A stretch of DNA of 64,000 bases, taken from Hybos culiciformis (Eukaryota; Arthropoda; Insecta; Diptera; Hybotidae). Made by a program: the position numbers and the translations under genes. The notes under the pieces are model-generated. The model did not search any database and was not told the origin of the DNA. It saw only the letters and a program-made list of their open reading frames with translations. Position 1 is the first letter of the stretch, and each line of letters opens with the position of its first letter. The DNA is taken from contig OZ023273.1 of NCBI GenBank assembly GCA_964007475.1, positions 112,267,812-112,331,811 of the forward strand, written 5' to 3'. This document shows, piece after piece, positions 26,024 through 38,036 of the stretch.

Positions 26024-26573
26024 AGAACTATTACCTCATTGTATTTTAAGAGCCTTTAAATTGCACAGAATTATTATTAGAGGCATTTTCATTTTTTTTA
26101 TTGCTCCTGAGTAAAATTTCCATCACTCAGGCTGACTCACTTGTGTATGTACATTATGTTTATTTAAACTTTAGAAATGAAAGCATATAAATCGATAATA
26201 CTCGACAAAAATATTTTTCATTTTAAAATATTAGAGAGTTATTTTAATAAAAATTCGAATCTCTCAACAAATTTTATTGAAATACCTACTTAAAACTTTT
26301 TTTTATAGTGAAAAATTAGTTATCTACTTATATTATGAATAACAAGATATTTGGTCAATTAAATAAAGAAATAAGATATGATTTTAATTTCGTAGATAAT
26401 TAGTTAGATCTCAATGATAAGAATCATCGAAACAACAACAAAAGTTAGCATATTTAATGAGTTAATTTAGAACAAAATCGGAAACTCTTCAGATATTTTT
26501 AAAATTTCGAAAATATTTCGTTGTAATTCCTATTTAAACCGTTCTTATGTTATTTATCACATAACTAACGTAC

Positions 26574-26701
26574 CTGGTTGGCAAAAACATCTGAAACCAT
26601 CTTCTTGATCAACACATATTCCATGGACACAAGGAGATGATTCGCACTCATTTAAATTATGTTGACACAACGGACCAGTGTAACCAGGAGCACAATCACA
26701 T
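26574..26701 (-). CDS. Exon: end of EGF3 and first part of EGF4
   Basis: This 128-nt exon encodes residues 239-281 plus one base. It completes EGF3 (Cys240, 242, 251, with APGYTGPLC) and starts EGF4 with NLNEC before Cys258, a sequence that fits the calcium-binding EGF consensus. Cys263, 268, 277 and 279 follow. The stretch from Cys268 to Cys277 (C-x-D-x4-F-x-C) matches the consensus for Asp/Asn beta-hydroxylation in calcium-binding EGFs. The acceptor is TTTCAG and the donor GTACGT. Confidence 0.92.
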
Positions 26702-27751
26702 CTGAAACATTAAAAAAGTTTAAATGTATAAAAGTGAATTAAATATTGTTAATCACATTAATTAGTTTGTTATTATTTGATAAAAAATAAGCAAGACAAG
26801 ACCATTATAATTATATTTACATGCTAATTTAGCAGAATGCCGGCCGTCGTCAAATTTATAACAATTAGAAGATATACTTGATTTAAAAACGGATCTAAGT
26901 TGATAAAAAGTTAAGAATGGAATATTTTTCGCCTTTTAAAATAGAATCGGAGATAGTAAACACCCCGAAATGTCAAAAAAGTTAATTGTTTTAGCTTTTA
27001 AGGTGTAACATTCAAATTATCACTCTTCATATAATTTTTAAGGCAACAATATGATTAAAAATACTTCAAAGAGCATATATACATACAAATAATGAATCTA
27101 TAAAAATTTATTCAGCCTTATAATTTTTTTTATTTTTTTTTGTAAAAAATGCGCAAAAAAAATTAACTACTTTTTGGATAAAATAAAATTTTATATGGCC
27201 TCAATGTGCATAAAGTTTAAGGATAAAATTTAATTTCAATTTTGTACTTTACTTTTTTTTTTTTTAATTTCCTAGTGACCTGCCCTTAAGGAAACCACGA
27301 AATTTAATTTATTTCATTAAATTTAATGTCTGAGTTCAGAAATCCAATATATTTCATATTTTTTTTTTTTTTGCATAATTATTCAGACAAAATAATTTTC
27401 CTAACGAATTAAGCGCTTTGCAATAAAATTATAAAGCATAAAACTTAAATAAAATTAATGTGAGATGAGATGAAAGTTATATCTTTTTATGAGATAAAAA
27501 ATTAAATTAATTCCAAAATGTATTCGAAAGAAAAAAAAAAAATAAAATAAAAATAAAATCGTAAATTCATTCAAAAAAAGCATAATGATTATAGCAAGGA
27601 TTTATTACGCATGAAAACCAAATTTTTCTTTTATTCATTCATTAACCAGTATAAAAAGAAAAAGGACTGTAAGTGCTTTTTCTCTCGTGGAATTATATAA
27701 AACAGAATATACATTTTTAGAGTAACTTCTGATTAATAGATCTATGTATAT

Positions 27752-29696
27752 ATGTGGGTGAAGTTAGCCATAAATTGCCAGCCATAAAAGTTGCGCAACG
27801 CATTTTTTTTTTTTTGATTTTTGTATGGCAGAAGGTGAAGTTAGCCATAGATTTGCCAGCCATAAACGTTGCGCAACGCTAAATTTTTAATAATTTTTAA
27901 TTTTTGTATGGCAGCTATCACAACCAGTGCAGGGACACTAATGCCACTTTGGCTCAAGTTGGATCAAAGCCCAACCAATATTCCCCCATTCGACGATTTT
28001 CGATACCAGTCTTCTGGCATGTTCAAAATCCTTCTGAAAAAAAAAAAAAAAAAATTTTGTATGGCAGCTACCACAACCAGGCCAGGGACACTCATGTTGC
28101 TTTGGCCCAAGTTGGACCAAAGCCCACCCAATATTCCCCCATTCCAGGAATTTCGATACCAGTCTTCTGGCATGTTCAAAATCCTCCTGAAAAAAAAAAA
28201 AAAAATAAAAATTTTTGTATGGCAGCTACCACAACCAGGCCCGGGACACTCATGTTGCTTTGGCCCAAGTTGGACCAAAGCCCACCCAATATTCCCCTAT
28301 TCCAGGAATTTCCATACCAGTCTTCTGGCATGTTCAAAATCCTCCTGAAAAAAAAAAAAATAATAAAATTCGAAAATTTTTGTATGGCAGCTATCACAAC
28401 CAGGCCAGGGACACTCATGTTGCTTTGGCCCAAGTTGGAACAAAGCCCACCCAATATTTCCCCATTCCAGGAATTTCGATACCAGTCTTCTGGCATGTTC
28501 AAAATCCTGCAGAAAAAAAAAATTCTAAATTTTTGTAAGCCAGCCATAGAATGTGTCAGCCATAGAATATTTTTTATATTTTTTAATTTTTGTATGGCAG
28601 CTATAACAACCAGGCCAGGGACACTAATGCCACTTTGGCTCAAGTTGGATCAAAGCCCAACCAATATTCCCCCATTCGAGGATTTTCGATACCAGTTTTC
28701 TGGCATGTCCAAAATCCTCCTGAAAAAAAAATAAAAATTAAATAAAAATTTTTGTATGGCAGCTACCACAACCAGGCCAGGGACACTAATGCCGCTTTGG
28801 CCCAAGTTGGATCAAAGCCCACCCAATATTTCCCCATTCCAGGAATTTCGATACCAGTCTTCTGGCATGTTCAAAATCATGCAGAAAAAAAAAATTCTAA
28901 ATTTTTGTAAGCCAGCCATAGAATGTGTCAGCCATAGAATATTTTTTATATTTTTTAATTTTTGTATGGCAGCTATCACAACCAGGCCAGGGACACTAAT
29001 GCCACTTTGGCTCAAGTTGGATCAAAGCCCAACCAATATTCCCCCATTCGAGGATTTTCGATACCAGTTTTCTGGCATGTCCAAAATCCTCCTGAAAAAA
29101 AAATAAAAATTAAATAAAAATTTTTGTATGGCAGCTACCACAACCAGGCCAGGGACACTAATGCCACTTTGGCCCAAGTTGGACCAAAGCAACATGAGTG
29201 TCCCGGGCCTGGTTGTGGTAGCTGCCATACAAAAATTTTTATTTTTATTTTTTTTCAGGAGGATTTTGAACATGCCAGAAGACTGGTATCGAAATTCCTG
29301 GAATGGGGGAATATTGGGTGGGCTTTGGTCCAACTTGGGCCAAAGCAACATGAGTGTCCCTGGCCTGGTTGTGGTAGCTGCCATACAAAAATTTTTTTTT
29401 TTTTTTTTTTTCAGGAGGATTTTGAACATGCCAGAAGACTGGTATCGAAAATCGTCGAATGGGGGAATATTGGTTGGGCTTTGATCCAACTTGAGCCAAA
29501 GTGGCATTAGTGTCCCTGCACTGGTTGTGATAGCTGCCATACAAAAATTAAAAATTATTAAAAATTTAGCGTTGCGCAACGTTTATGGCTGGCAAATCTA
29601 TGGCTAACTTCACCTTCTGCCATACAAAAATCAAAAAAAAAAAAATGCGTTGCGCAACTTTTATGGCTGGCAATTTATGGCTAACTTCACCCACAT
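27752..29696. mobile_element. Foldback-like element (1945 bp), inverted arrays of ~160-bp subrepeats, 9-bp TSD
   Basis: The ends are inverted copies beginning ATGTGGGTGAAGTTAGCC, and both are flanked by TATGTATAT (27743-27751 and 29697-29705), a 9-bp TSD. Each end carries two inner copies of GTTGCGCAACG near GAAGTTAGCCAT motifs. The body is a tandem array of units starting TTTTTGTATGGCAGCTA. Plus-orientation units begin near 27901, 28055, 28212, 28377, 28587, 28749, 28959 and 29121. Orientation switches near 29190, and about two and a half inverted units follow. Long inverted repeats built of tandem subrepeats are the hallmark of Foldback transposons, which also make 9-bp TSDs. The many overlapping open frames here are shadows of the repeat; no transposase is seen. 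Confidence 0.85.
28377..29120. repeat. Two-copy higher-order repeat of ~372 bp inside the Foldback-like element
   Basis: The unit pairs starting at 28377 and 28749 are nearly identical over about 372 bp. Each includes a spacer with GCCAGCCATAGAATGTGTCA that the other units lack. This points to unequal exchange or replication slippage within the array. Confidence 0.8.
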
Positions 29697-30859
29697 TATG
29701 TATATTAACTTCTTGCTTAGTAAAATTAAAACTCAATTTTTTTTTCAATATTATAAATATTGAATTAAAAATTGTTGAAGCTTAAAGGTTTATAAATATC
29801 TGAATGTTTGGGGTAATTTATTTTCACTTCAAAATCGATCATGATCTGAATTTTTCTATTTGAGAAAAATGTAAAGAAAAGAGTTATATCCGGACGCAAT
29901 TTTGATATTTTGTTGTCATTTATTTGATTATCGTGTGCACTATATAAAAAGATAATTATTACAGATTTGCATTTCTGAATTATTTTGTACTGTTCAGGTA
30001 TTTATACATTTATAAAGTTTTCCATTTTAAGGAAATAAAAATGTTGTAAAAAATATGACTAACCTTTATACAAACATAGCTATATAAATATAGTATATAG
30101 GCTTCAATGCCTGCATTCAAGTAGTGAATGATGTAGATTTTTTTGAAAGGATCGTTGCTCATTTGAAATTATTTAAATACTATTTACTTTGAGTAAAAAT
30201 TGAAATGAATTTTTTATGAATTTTCAAAATTTTTATATTTCAAACGAAATACATATACTTTAATTTTTCAATTAAATTTTTATAAAATTTTTATATAACG
30301 TTATGAATCAATACTTGTTTTATGAAATTGATTTACTCTTTTTTTTTTTGTACATGTTTATATACTACCATATATACTTAATTTAAAACAAAAAATTTCT
30401 TTTATATTATTTATTCAGAAAATATAAAATTTGTTCTTGATTAAATGCAGAAAAAAAAAAATCTGATATTGTTAAACAATTTATTTTTGAACTATATAGG
30501 TAACTTCAGAAAATAATGGAAAGAGGAAAAATGTATAGAATTTTTATTGAATTTTCTTTTTTAATAGAAAGTTGATGCAGGTCAATTATTGGCAAACGGT
30601 TTTTTTTTTTCAGATGCCGCAAAAATAAGATAAAAGTATATAATGAATCCGTGATCTGCAATCTTTAAAAGAGATGAGATCATTTTAGATTTTTAACGTC
30701 GGAGAAATGTACATATATTGGTAAAACTAGAACTGAAAGACTTTAAAAAATCTTACGCACACAACAGACATCATGAAGGGATAAGAAACTGACATTAACT
30801 AAGATTGAAAGATGTAGCAAATTTATTATAATATAAACCCAATTTGACAGATTTATTAA

Positions 30860-31245
30860 GGGGCTGTTCACAAATTACGTAACGGCATAGGGGGGGGGGG
30901 GGAGGGGGGTTTGAAAATTTGTTACGGTTTGTTACGACGGGGGGGGGGGGGGGTGTTTATAAAAATGTTATGTAACCAAATTTCCTCCTTTTTATAAAAA
31001 AAATTGCACTAAATATAATATTAATGCACGCAAAAAAAAACTTAAGTTATAATGAATTTTGTTTTGTTTATTCGAATAAAACAATTGTTCAAAAAGTAAT
31101 TTAAAAAATGTTTAACTTTTGTTACGTTATTCTTGTGGGGGGGGGGGGGGGGGGGGGGGTGTTCGGAATTTGTTACGATCTGTTACTATGCGGGGGGGGT
31201 TAAAAAACGGCAAAAAAAAGCGTTACGTAATATGTGAACAGTCCC
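30860..31245. mobile_element. Harbinger-like MITE (386 bp) with TAA TSD and long G-runs
   Basis: The left end GGGGCTGTTCACAAATTACG pairs with the inverse of the right end, GGGACTGTTCACATATTACG, and both sides carry TAA (30857-30859, 31246-31248). Inside are G-runs at about 30891-30909, 30940-30953, 31137-31159 and 31192-31199, with repeated TTTGTTACG motifs. The 3-bp TSD suggests the PIF/Harbinger group. Confidence 0.8.
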
Positions 31246-31363
31246 TAAATAGTTTTTTTTTTTCAAGATTGCCTTGTTCAAAAAAAAAAAAATGAAATTC
31301 TCCATATTTTAGTGCCATCAAAATAGAAAACCAAAATGGAAACAATATTATTTATTTATTTAC

Positions 31364-31460
31364 CTGAAATGAGTGGAATTTCCAACGCAAGAACCACCAT
31401 TTAAACATTCAACTGGATTACATGGATCTGATTCGTATTGACAATTTTTACCAGTGTATC
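31364..31460 (-). CDS. Exon: end of EGF2 and first part of EGF3
   Basis: This 97-nt exon encodes residues 207-238 plus two bases. It supplies the GYTGKNC ending of EGF2 (Cys213), then opens EGF3 with Cys220, Cys225 and Cys231 in the CLNGGSC pattern common in Notch-type repeats. The acceptor is TTTTCAG and the donor GTAAAT. It lies 20.4 kb from its upstream neighbour across the largest intron in the window, but the split Gly codon joins correctly. It is too short to stand out as an ORF and was found by its EGF cysteine pattern. Confidence 0.9.
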
Positions 31461-32227
31461 CTGAAAACAAAAAACAGATTTTTTTTTAAACATTAAGACT
31501 GGCTCCAATTTCAAAGTATAAATAGAACACATTTAAAAAATTACTAAGTAAATTTCAAAATAATAGTATAAAGAGAATTTATTTCATTTGATGATCGGTC
31601 ACAGACAACCAGATTCTAAAGTTTTACACTCGGGTTTCTTATTTAAGTATGTCTTGAACATTTTTCTCTGGACTATTGAAATCCCAATTTATTTTATTAT
31701 AATGTTTAAATTTCATAATATAAAAGAAACGTATAATGTAAATATTCTAAATTTGGAAAAATGACTTAAATAATATAGATAGAATGAAAACAAACTCTAT
31801 CTACAAATCAATATTAATTGTGTCTATTAAGCAAAATTAAAATAAATTTCCACAATTAAAGTTTGTAAATTAGAAAATAAAAGGGATTTCTGTAGAAAAA
31901 TCTTCTTTTTTTTTTTTGCGGATTTGAAATTCGCAATCATTAAAAATAAATTTTAAAATATGAAATTTTGTTTTTTTTTTTGTAGAATAAAAACAAAACA
32001 CAATTTTTGCTTCTAGCGATGTACTTTTATTAAAAAAAAAAAAATTATAAAAGGATTTTAATGAAAGTTATATACGGGTCACTAGCTTTATTTGATGAGA
32101 TTTTTTTTCCCTGTTTTTATTATTGCATTTATACCTTGAAGAAACATTTATTTAATAATGTATTATATACATTATATAAAAAAAATATATACATATGTCT
32201 TATTATATACATTTTTATTTGTACATA

Positions 32228-33046
32228 AGTAGGGTAAGAGCGGTATCATCTGACCCTCGGGATGATTTGACTTTCTCAAATTTCGATCGAAATCAATGAG
32301 TTAAAAGCTCGTCGTAAATGTTTTATGTAGCGGCTTTTAAATTAAAATTGACTCACTAAAACATTAAATCAGGTAACATGTGTTTGCAGATGTCAAATAC
32401 AAAAACAAGATTTTTTAATTTTCGACGTAATTTTTTGAGGTAAGTAATTTATTAATTTATTTTTTATTTATTTGTTTTTTTTTAATAATGTTTTTTTTAT
32501 TATTGAAAAAATATTATTAAAAATATTTTTAATAAATAAAATAATCATTTTTCATTTTTACGAGTATTATGATAAAAAAAAAATTATAAAAGTGGGATGC
32601 CTTGTCAATCGGTACAAGGTATGCTTTGACTATTAATATTTTTATTTGTTTACAAAAATCCGAGAATATGATTTATTTAATTTTTGTTGATTAATTAATA
32701 TTATTTTATCAAATGTTATTTTTTTGAATTATTATAAAAAGAAATAAATTTTTTTTAAAGAAAAAAAAATTCGTACAACTTTTGAAGCATCCTTTCAATT
32801 GTCGAAGCATCCTCGGATATGGACGAAGCATCCCACTCAGAGGGAGGATTCGTAAAAAAAAAGTGTTTATTTTAAATGCAAATTATTTAAAATCTGTCTG
32901 TAATTTAGAAGAAGAAATCATTTAATTTGAAAGGTTAAATCCCAAAATATGATTTAAACTTAAATTCATTATAAAAATATGTTGGAAATTATACTATTTT
33001 TATCAAAATCCGTTAAGGTGTCGAAGCGTGCCACTCTTACCATACT
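32228..33046. mobile_element. TIR-bearing DNA element (819 bp)
   Basis: The left end AGTAGGGTAAGAGCGGTA matches the inverse of the right end, AGTATGGTAAGAGTGGCA. The interior is AT-rich with repeated GAAGCATCC and TTTGACT motifs near the ends. I could not settle a TSD, and no coding sequence is present. Confidence 0.65.
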
Positions 33047-36000
33047 ACTATATATAAATATATATTACTGTTTTGCAGAATAATTTTATGTCACTTTCGA
33101 GTAAAAGTTAAAGTTTCGACATCATATTATAATACTTCGTTAAAATTCTTAAAAAATTTTTGAAAAAAAATCAAGAGGCAGGAAGTTCGAAAATTTTTGA
33201 ATATTTATTTTAGAATCTAAATTAATTTTCGGCTCGGAAATAAATTTTAATATAAACCCACTTCCTTCAAAGTCACTGGGTATAAGTACCAACCAAATAG
33301 TGCTATTTTTCAGCAGCAAATATCTATCTTCTTATCTGAATCTTATAGTTATGTTCTTACATAAAAAGTGTCGTGAAATGGTTAAAAATATTTATAAATG
33401 GTTTTATGGATACAATATTTTTTTTTTTTTAAATTCAACATTAAATGTATTATGTTATGTATCATTTTTTAAAACAAAATCATTTTATATTTATTATGAG
33501 AATAAAGATCGATAAAATAAGATAACAAAAAATATATATATATGTAGGTACGTATATATATTCAAGTTTTTATTTTTTTATATTTTATAACCCGAACAAG
33601 AAGCATCTTTTTGGAATTTTGCCAAAATTATTATATTTTTTTTTATGTTCTTGTACTTATTGTAGTTTATATAATTTTTTTATTTTTTTATTTTCCATCA
33701 ATGTAATGTAATAATAATACAGGTTGTAGCTGTTCGCGTTCCAACTGCAGAGTAATAAAATAAAATATAAGAATCTAAATTTAACAACTTCATGGTTTAT
33801 ATTTTCGTTATTTTTTATATAAAAAAATTTTTTATTAATATTTATGAGATATATAATTTTTATTATATAATATATAATTTTTTTTAAATTCTTTTTACAT
33901 AAATTAATAAATAAATTTTCTTAGATTGTTAAATATTTTTTGCTGTAAATTTTATCACAATTTTTTTCAAACCTATTTGAATAGTTATATAATTCTTTAT
34001 GAAACACTCTGTAAATTTTATTTTCTTTTTTTATTTTTATTTTGAAACATTATATCGAAAAACGTGATATGATATGGTCTTATTTTCTCGAATCACATAA
34101 AAATCTAATAAGGATGAAAAATCGAGTTGTTTAATTTTTTTCTAGGAAATATTTCACAGCAAAAAGGTTCACAGATATACAAAATTAATAATAATAAAAT
34201 ATATGTATAAATAAAAATTGCAATAGCATTGTAAAAAATATTTTTTTTTTTTTAAATATTATGATTGGATCGTTTAAGAAATTAAATGAAGTTAAGGATT
34301 AGGAAACAAAGAAATAAAAATTTAATTTAATTTGATGTTTTTACATCTATAAAATTTTTTTTAAGTAAAATATTAAGCAATAAAAATAAAGCTAGGTACA
34401 CCTAGTTTTAGATCGCACGGTAAAAGAGCTAAAGATGTAACTCTTTAATGACCCTAAGAAACAATCAACTTGTTTCTAAACCATAATATTAATATATAGC
34501 TTATTGTGTTTTTTAAGATTTACACAGAAGATTTATACAGAATCTTTATAGAAATTACAAATTCAGTAATTTATATTTTAATATAACCTTAATAGATTTT
34601 TAATTAAAATTTAATAGATTTTTCATTAAACTTAATAAAACTTACATATTAAAAGAAAATCATTACTATTTGGTAGATTCAAGAATTAAGCCCTTAATCA
34701 TTCATATACATACTTATGTTTTATCATAATTACTTTTTGATTTTGTCAATTATAGAATATTTACAGAGGAATGGTAAATTAAATAGATTCGAAAATCGTT
34801 TATCATATATAAATTAAATCAATCAATATTTAAGCTTAAATGTGCTTTGAAAATATTTATGAAAAATATTGTTTTAAAATGGATTATTTATAATATTATA
34901 TATTATTCAAGTTGATTGTATTGATTGATGATTTTAATAATACTTATGTAGGTAAATTAAATATGCAATTGCATGCACTAATGAAAAATTTGTGAAATTT
35001 TCTCTCAGATTATACTCATCATCAGATAATGATATAAAGATTAAAATATGGAAATGAACTTCAGAGTTTAATTAATTTATGACCCAAATATTATATGAAA
35101 ATATAATATAAACGCATATTTATGTATAATTAACTTAAATTAGTATTTTATCATCATAAATAAAATCATATGAATTATTTCGTGACCTGACAACTTCCAG
35201 TTTTCAATAAATTATTAATTTGCATGCTTGCCATCATTTTCATACCTTGTAATCATTTTTTTTAGATTCTCTTATTATGATTTTTAATTAAACAAAAAAC
35301 AAAAATACACATGATTTAATAAATTGAAAACAAGTTGACACTTCTCAAAAAATCTTTGAGTCAAATAAGGCATAAAGATTTTCTCAAAAAAAAAAAAAAA
35401 TTGTTTGAACTAAAAAAAATTTCAAAGCAGTAAATAAAATTTCATTCAGTGCAATTTGTTTATTTGACTGTGATGCATTTATTTCTGAAATAAGGAGAAA
35501 CATTTTTTTTTTGTACTTCTCTTAAATGTATAATTCATGTTATACATATCTTGAACAAGCTATACATACTACTAACAGTACATGCATGCATTCATTCAAC
35601 TTTGAAAAAATTTTAGTAATTTTACACTTTGGCAAAAGGATATATTTATATAGTACATTCATACACTATTTTTATGTACATGTATATTTTTTTAAACATA
35701 AAATTTTGTTTTTATCTCTTTACAGTTCTTCTTGTTGTAAAATTATTAAAGGAACAAGAGCAAAATATTAAAAATTTAAGTAACTTCAAGTTATTAGGCA
35801 ATAAATTCAAAATTAAACATATTACTCATTTGGACCGTATGCCTTGGTTATAAAAAAAAATTACATTGGTAATATAACATTTTTATATCATTCGGTATAT
35901 ATAAGAAGACAAGTTATATTCCCGAATGATTTAAGTGTCTTTTTTGATAAAACAAATACATTTTTTTTAATACAAATTTTATTTTAAAATACCAAATTTT

Positions 36001-37653
36001 TTTTAGTTATGTTCTTAAATAACGAGTCTACTACACATTATGGAATTGAGACCCAATTTGAGTTCTTCACTAATTAATGAAATTGTTGAGCAACATTTTC
36101 GAGCAATTAGAAAAAAATACGTTTTTGCTAAGTATAATTATCGTGATTTATGAAAAATGTCTATGAGTAGAATTACTAACATCGAAGATACTTATAGTAT
36201 ATAAAAGCTTCCTCATTTTAGATAAATCAGACATATAAATTTTTTTTTTTTAATTATAATACCGATGTACATGGAAAACCTTACCTATTTATCATATATA
36301 TTTTTCAATGTATGTATATTGTATGCACATCAAGATGAAAAAGAATTCAATTTGTCCTAAAAACATATAATTTATAAAAAAGCAATACCAGAGATTAATG
36401 ATATAGAAGATCACGTTTACAGTTGTTTCATATATAAAAGATACAATATAAATGTACTTCTTAATAAACATTTATATATATCATCTTTATTATGTATATA
36501 AATTTTTGTTAGAAGATGGTTCAAATAAAATTTTCAAAATTTTTTATTATTAGAGTTTCTATAGATAAAATGTACTTAATTTCATTGAGCCGAATATTTC
36601 TCTTATACTGTAACATTACGTTGAAATTAATTTTGCTTGTTCACCGAACATGATTTCTTTATTCTGTACATAAAGCCAATAACTTCTAAATAGACTCAGT
36701 GGAACCAGAGATACATTTTTCTGAAAAATTATCTGAAACAAATATTGTATACGCAATCAGCAGGAAAATGCTTCTGAAATATTTCACCTAATTTACAAAT
36801 CAATGTAATTCCAAACGATAAAAAAAATTTCCAAGTATTACTATTTTCATATTATTATTTTCAATTACACCAATCTATTGAAAAATTAATTTAGGCATAA
36901 TATTAAAAAAAAAAAATCTGAAAACTTTTCATTGAAAAATGATTATACAAAACAAGTATACATAATGTAGGTAATATTTATACATAATACATGGTAAACA
37001 AACATGTTATTCGTTACCTAGAAATTTTTAACATAAATACATACATTAAGGATTAAGGCAATAATGAGCGGAAATCTATGATGTTCTGTGAATTAACAAA
37101 TTCTAAAACCGACATTGCACTGCGGAAACTATAATGAGTTCTTGTTTAGTCGAAAATTTTGAATCAGTCCTTTTATACATAAAGTTTGAAGAAAAAAAAA
37201 CTTTATTTTTCTTACATATGAAGATAAAAAATGTTCAACCAAATTAAATATGCAATTAAAATAAAAATCTCAACTAAACCATAAAAAATATTAATAAAAA
37301 GAAAGAAATAATAACTTTTATTTTATTGTACATATATATGTACAATAATGTAATGTAAGATAATGTATGTAAGAGAATATAATTAAGGATCTCTATTTAC
37401 ATAATGTAGCAAGGATACATTTCTATCTCCCGCTTCTACTTCTCTTGAGAAGTTAAGAATTCGGCATAACTGGTATGATTGCGAGCTTCTACTACCAGTA
37501 TGTGACTATGTGACTAAGACTAGAAGTATTTAAAACTTTAATTGAGCTAGCAACAATCTTATATACCGGTTGGCATTTTAAGTACATGTGCAACATCCTT
37601 ACATGAACTGTATTTCATAAAATACGCCAACGCGATTACATGAAGGGAACTAA

Positions 37654-38036
37654 GAGCCCTTTCCCAAGACTATTTTAAATCGTAAAATATACCTTTTCTG
37701 CTAAAGAAAATTCCTTTTTTTCAGAAATTGAAATAGGCTTGACATTTAATCTGTATCATCTACAAAGTCTGCTTAAATTTTAAATTTTTTGTTTTCTTAA
37801 AAATGAGGTGCACTAAAAAGTACACCTATAAACTGAGTTTGTTATGGGAAATTTAAAATTTACCTTTGCAGATTTTTAAAATATCATTTCGGAACGATTT
37901 TTACGTCAAAAAGTCTTGATTTGTAAAATAATTGTAAAATAACAGCTGTAAAATGGTGTCGTTCCAAAACTAGAAATTCTACAAATTAAAAAAAATTTTT
38001 CAGTTTCTAAAATAGTCTCAGTTTGGGAACGGGCTC
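37654..38036. mobile_element. Harbinger-like MITE (383 bp) with TAA TSD
   Basis: The left end GAGCCCTTTCCCAAGACTAT and the inverse of the right end, GAGCCCGTTCCCAAACTGAG, match over most positions, and both then share GACTATTTTA. TAA flanks both sides (37651-37653, 38037-38039). The interior contains ACACCTATAAACTGAG and many TTTTAAA motifs and has no open frame. Confidence 0.75.

Larger units (their letters stand above)
21930..26573 (-). other. Intron 5 (4.6 kb, phase 1)
   Basis: AT-rich sequence separating the exons that split EGF4. It contains a near-perfect palindrome (23893-23987), a short direct duplication at about 25979-26075, and a 125-codon open frame (25646-26023, minus) of uncertain meaning. 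No recognisable gene or clear mobile element is seen. Confidence 0.75.
26702..31363 (-). other. Intron 4 (4.7 kb, phase 2) carrying a Foldback-like element and a MITE
   Basis: The intron splits EGF3. About half of it is recognisable mobile DNA: the Foldback-like element at 27752-29696 and the TAA-flanked MITE at 30860-31245. The stretch 26702-27740 and the rest are AT-rich with homopolymer runs and no coding signal. Confidence 0.8.

Noticed and set aside
27869..29579. Many overlapping open frames up to 276 codons on both strands
   Set aside because: They are shadows of the Foldback-like subrepeats, with A/T runs inside them; mirror frames exist on both strands and no transposase motif is present.
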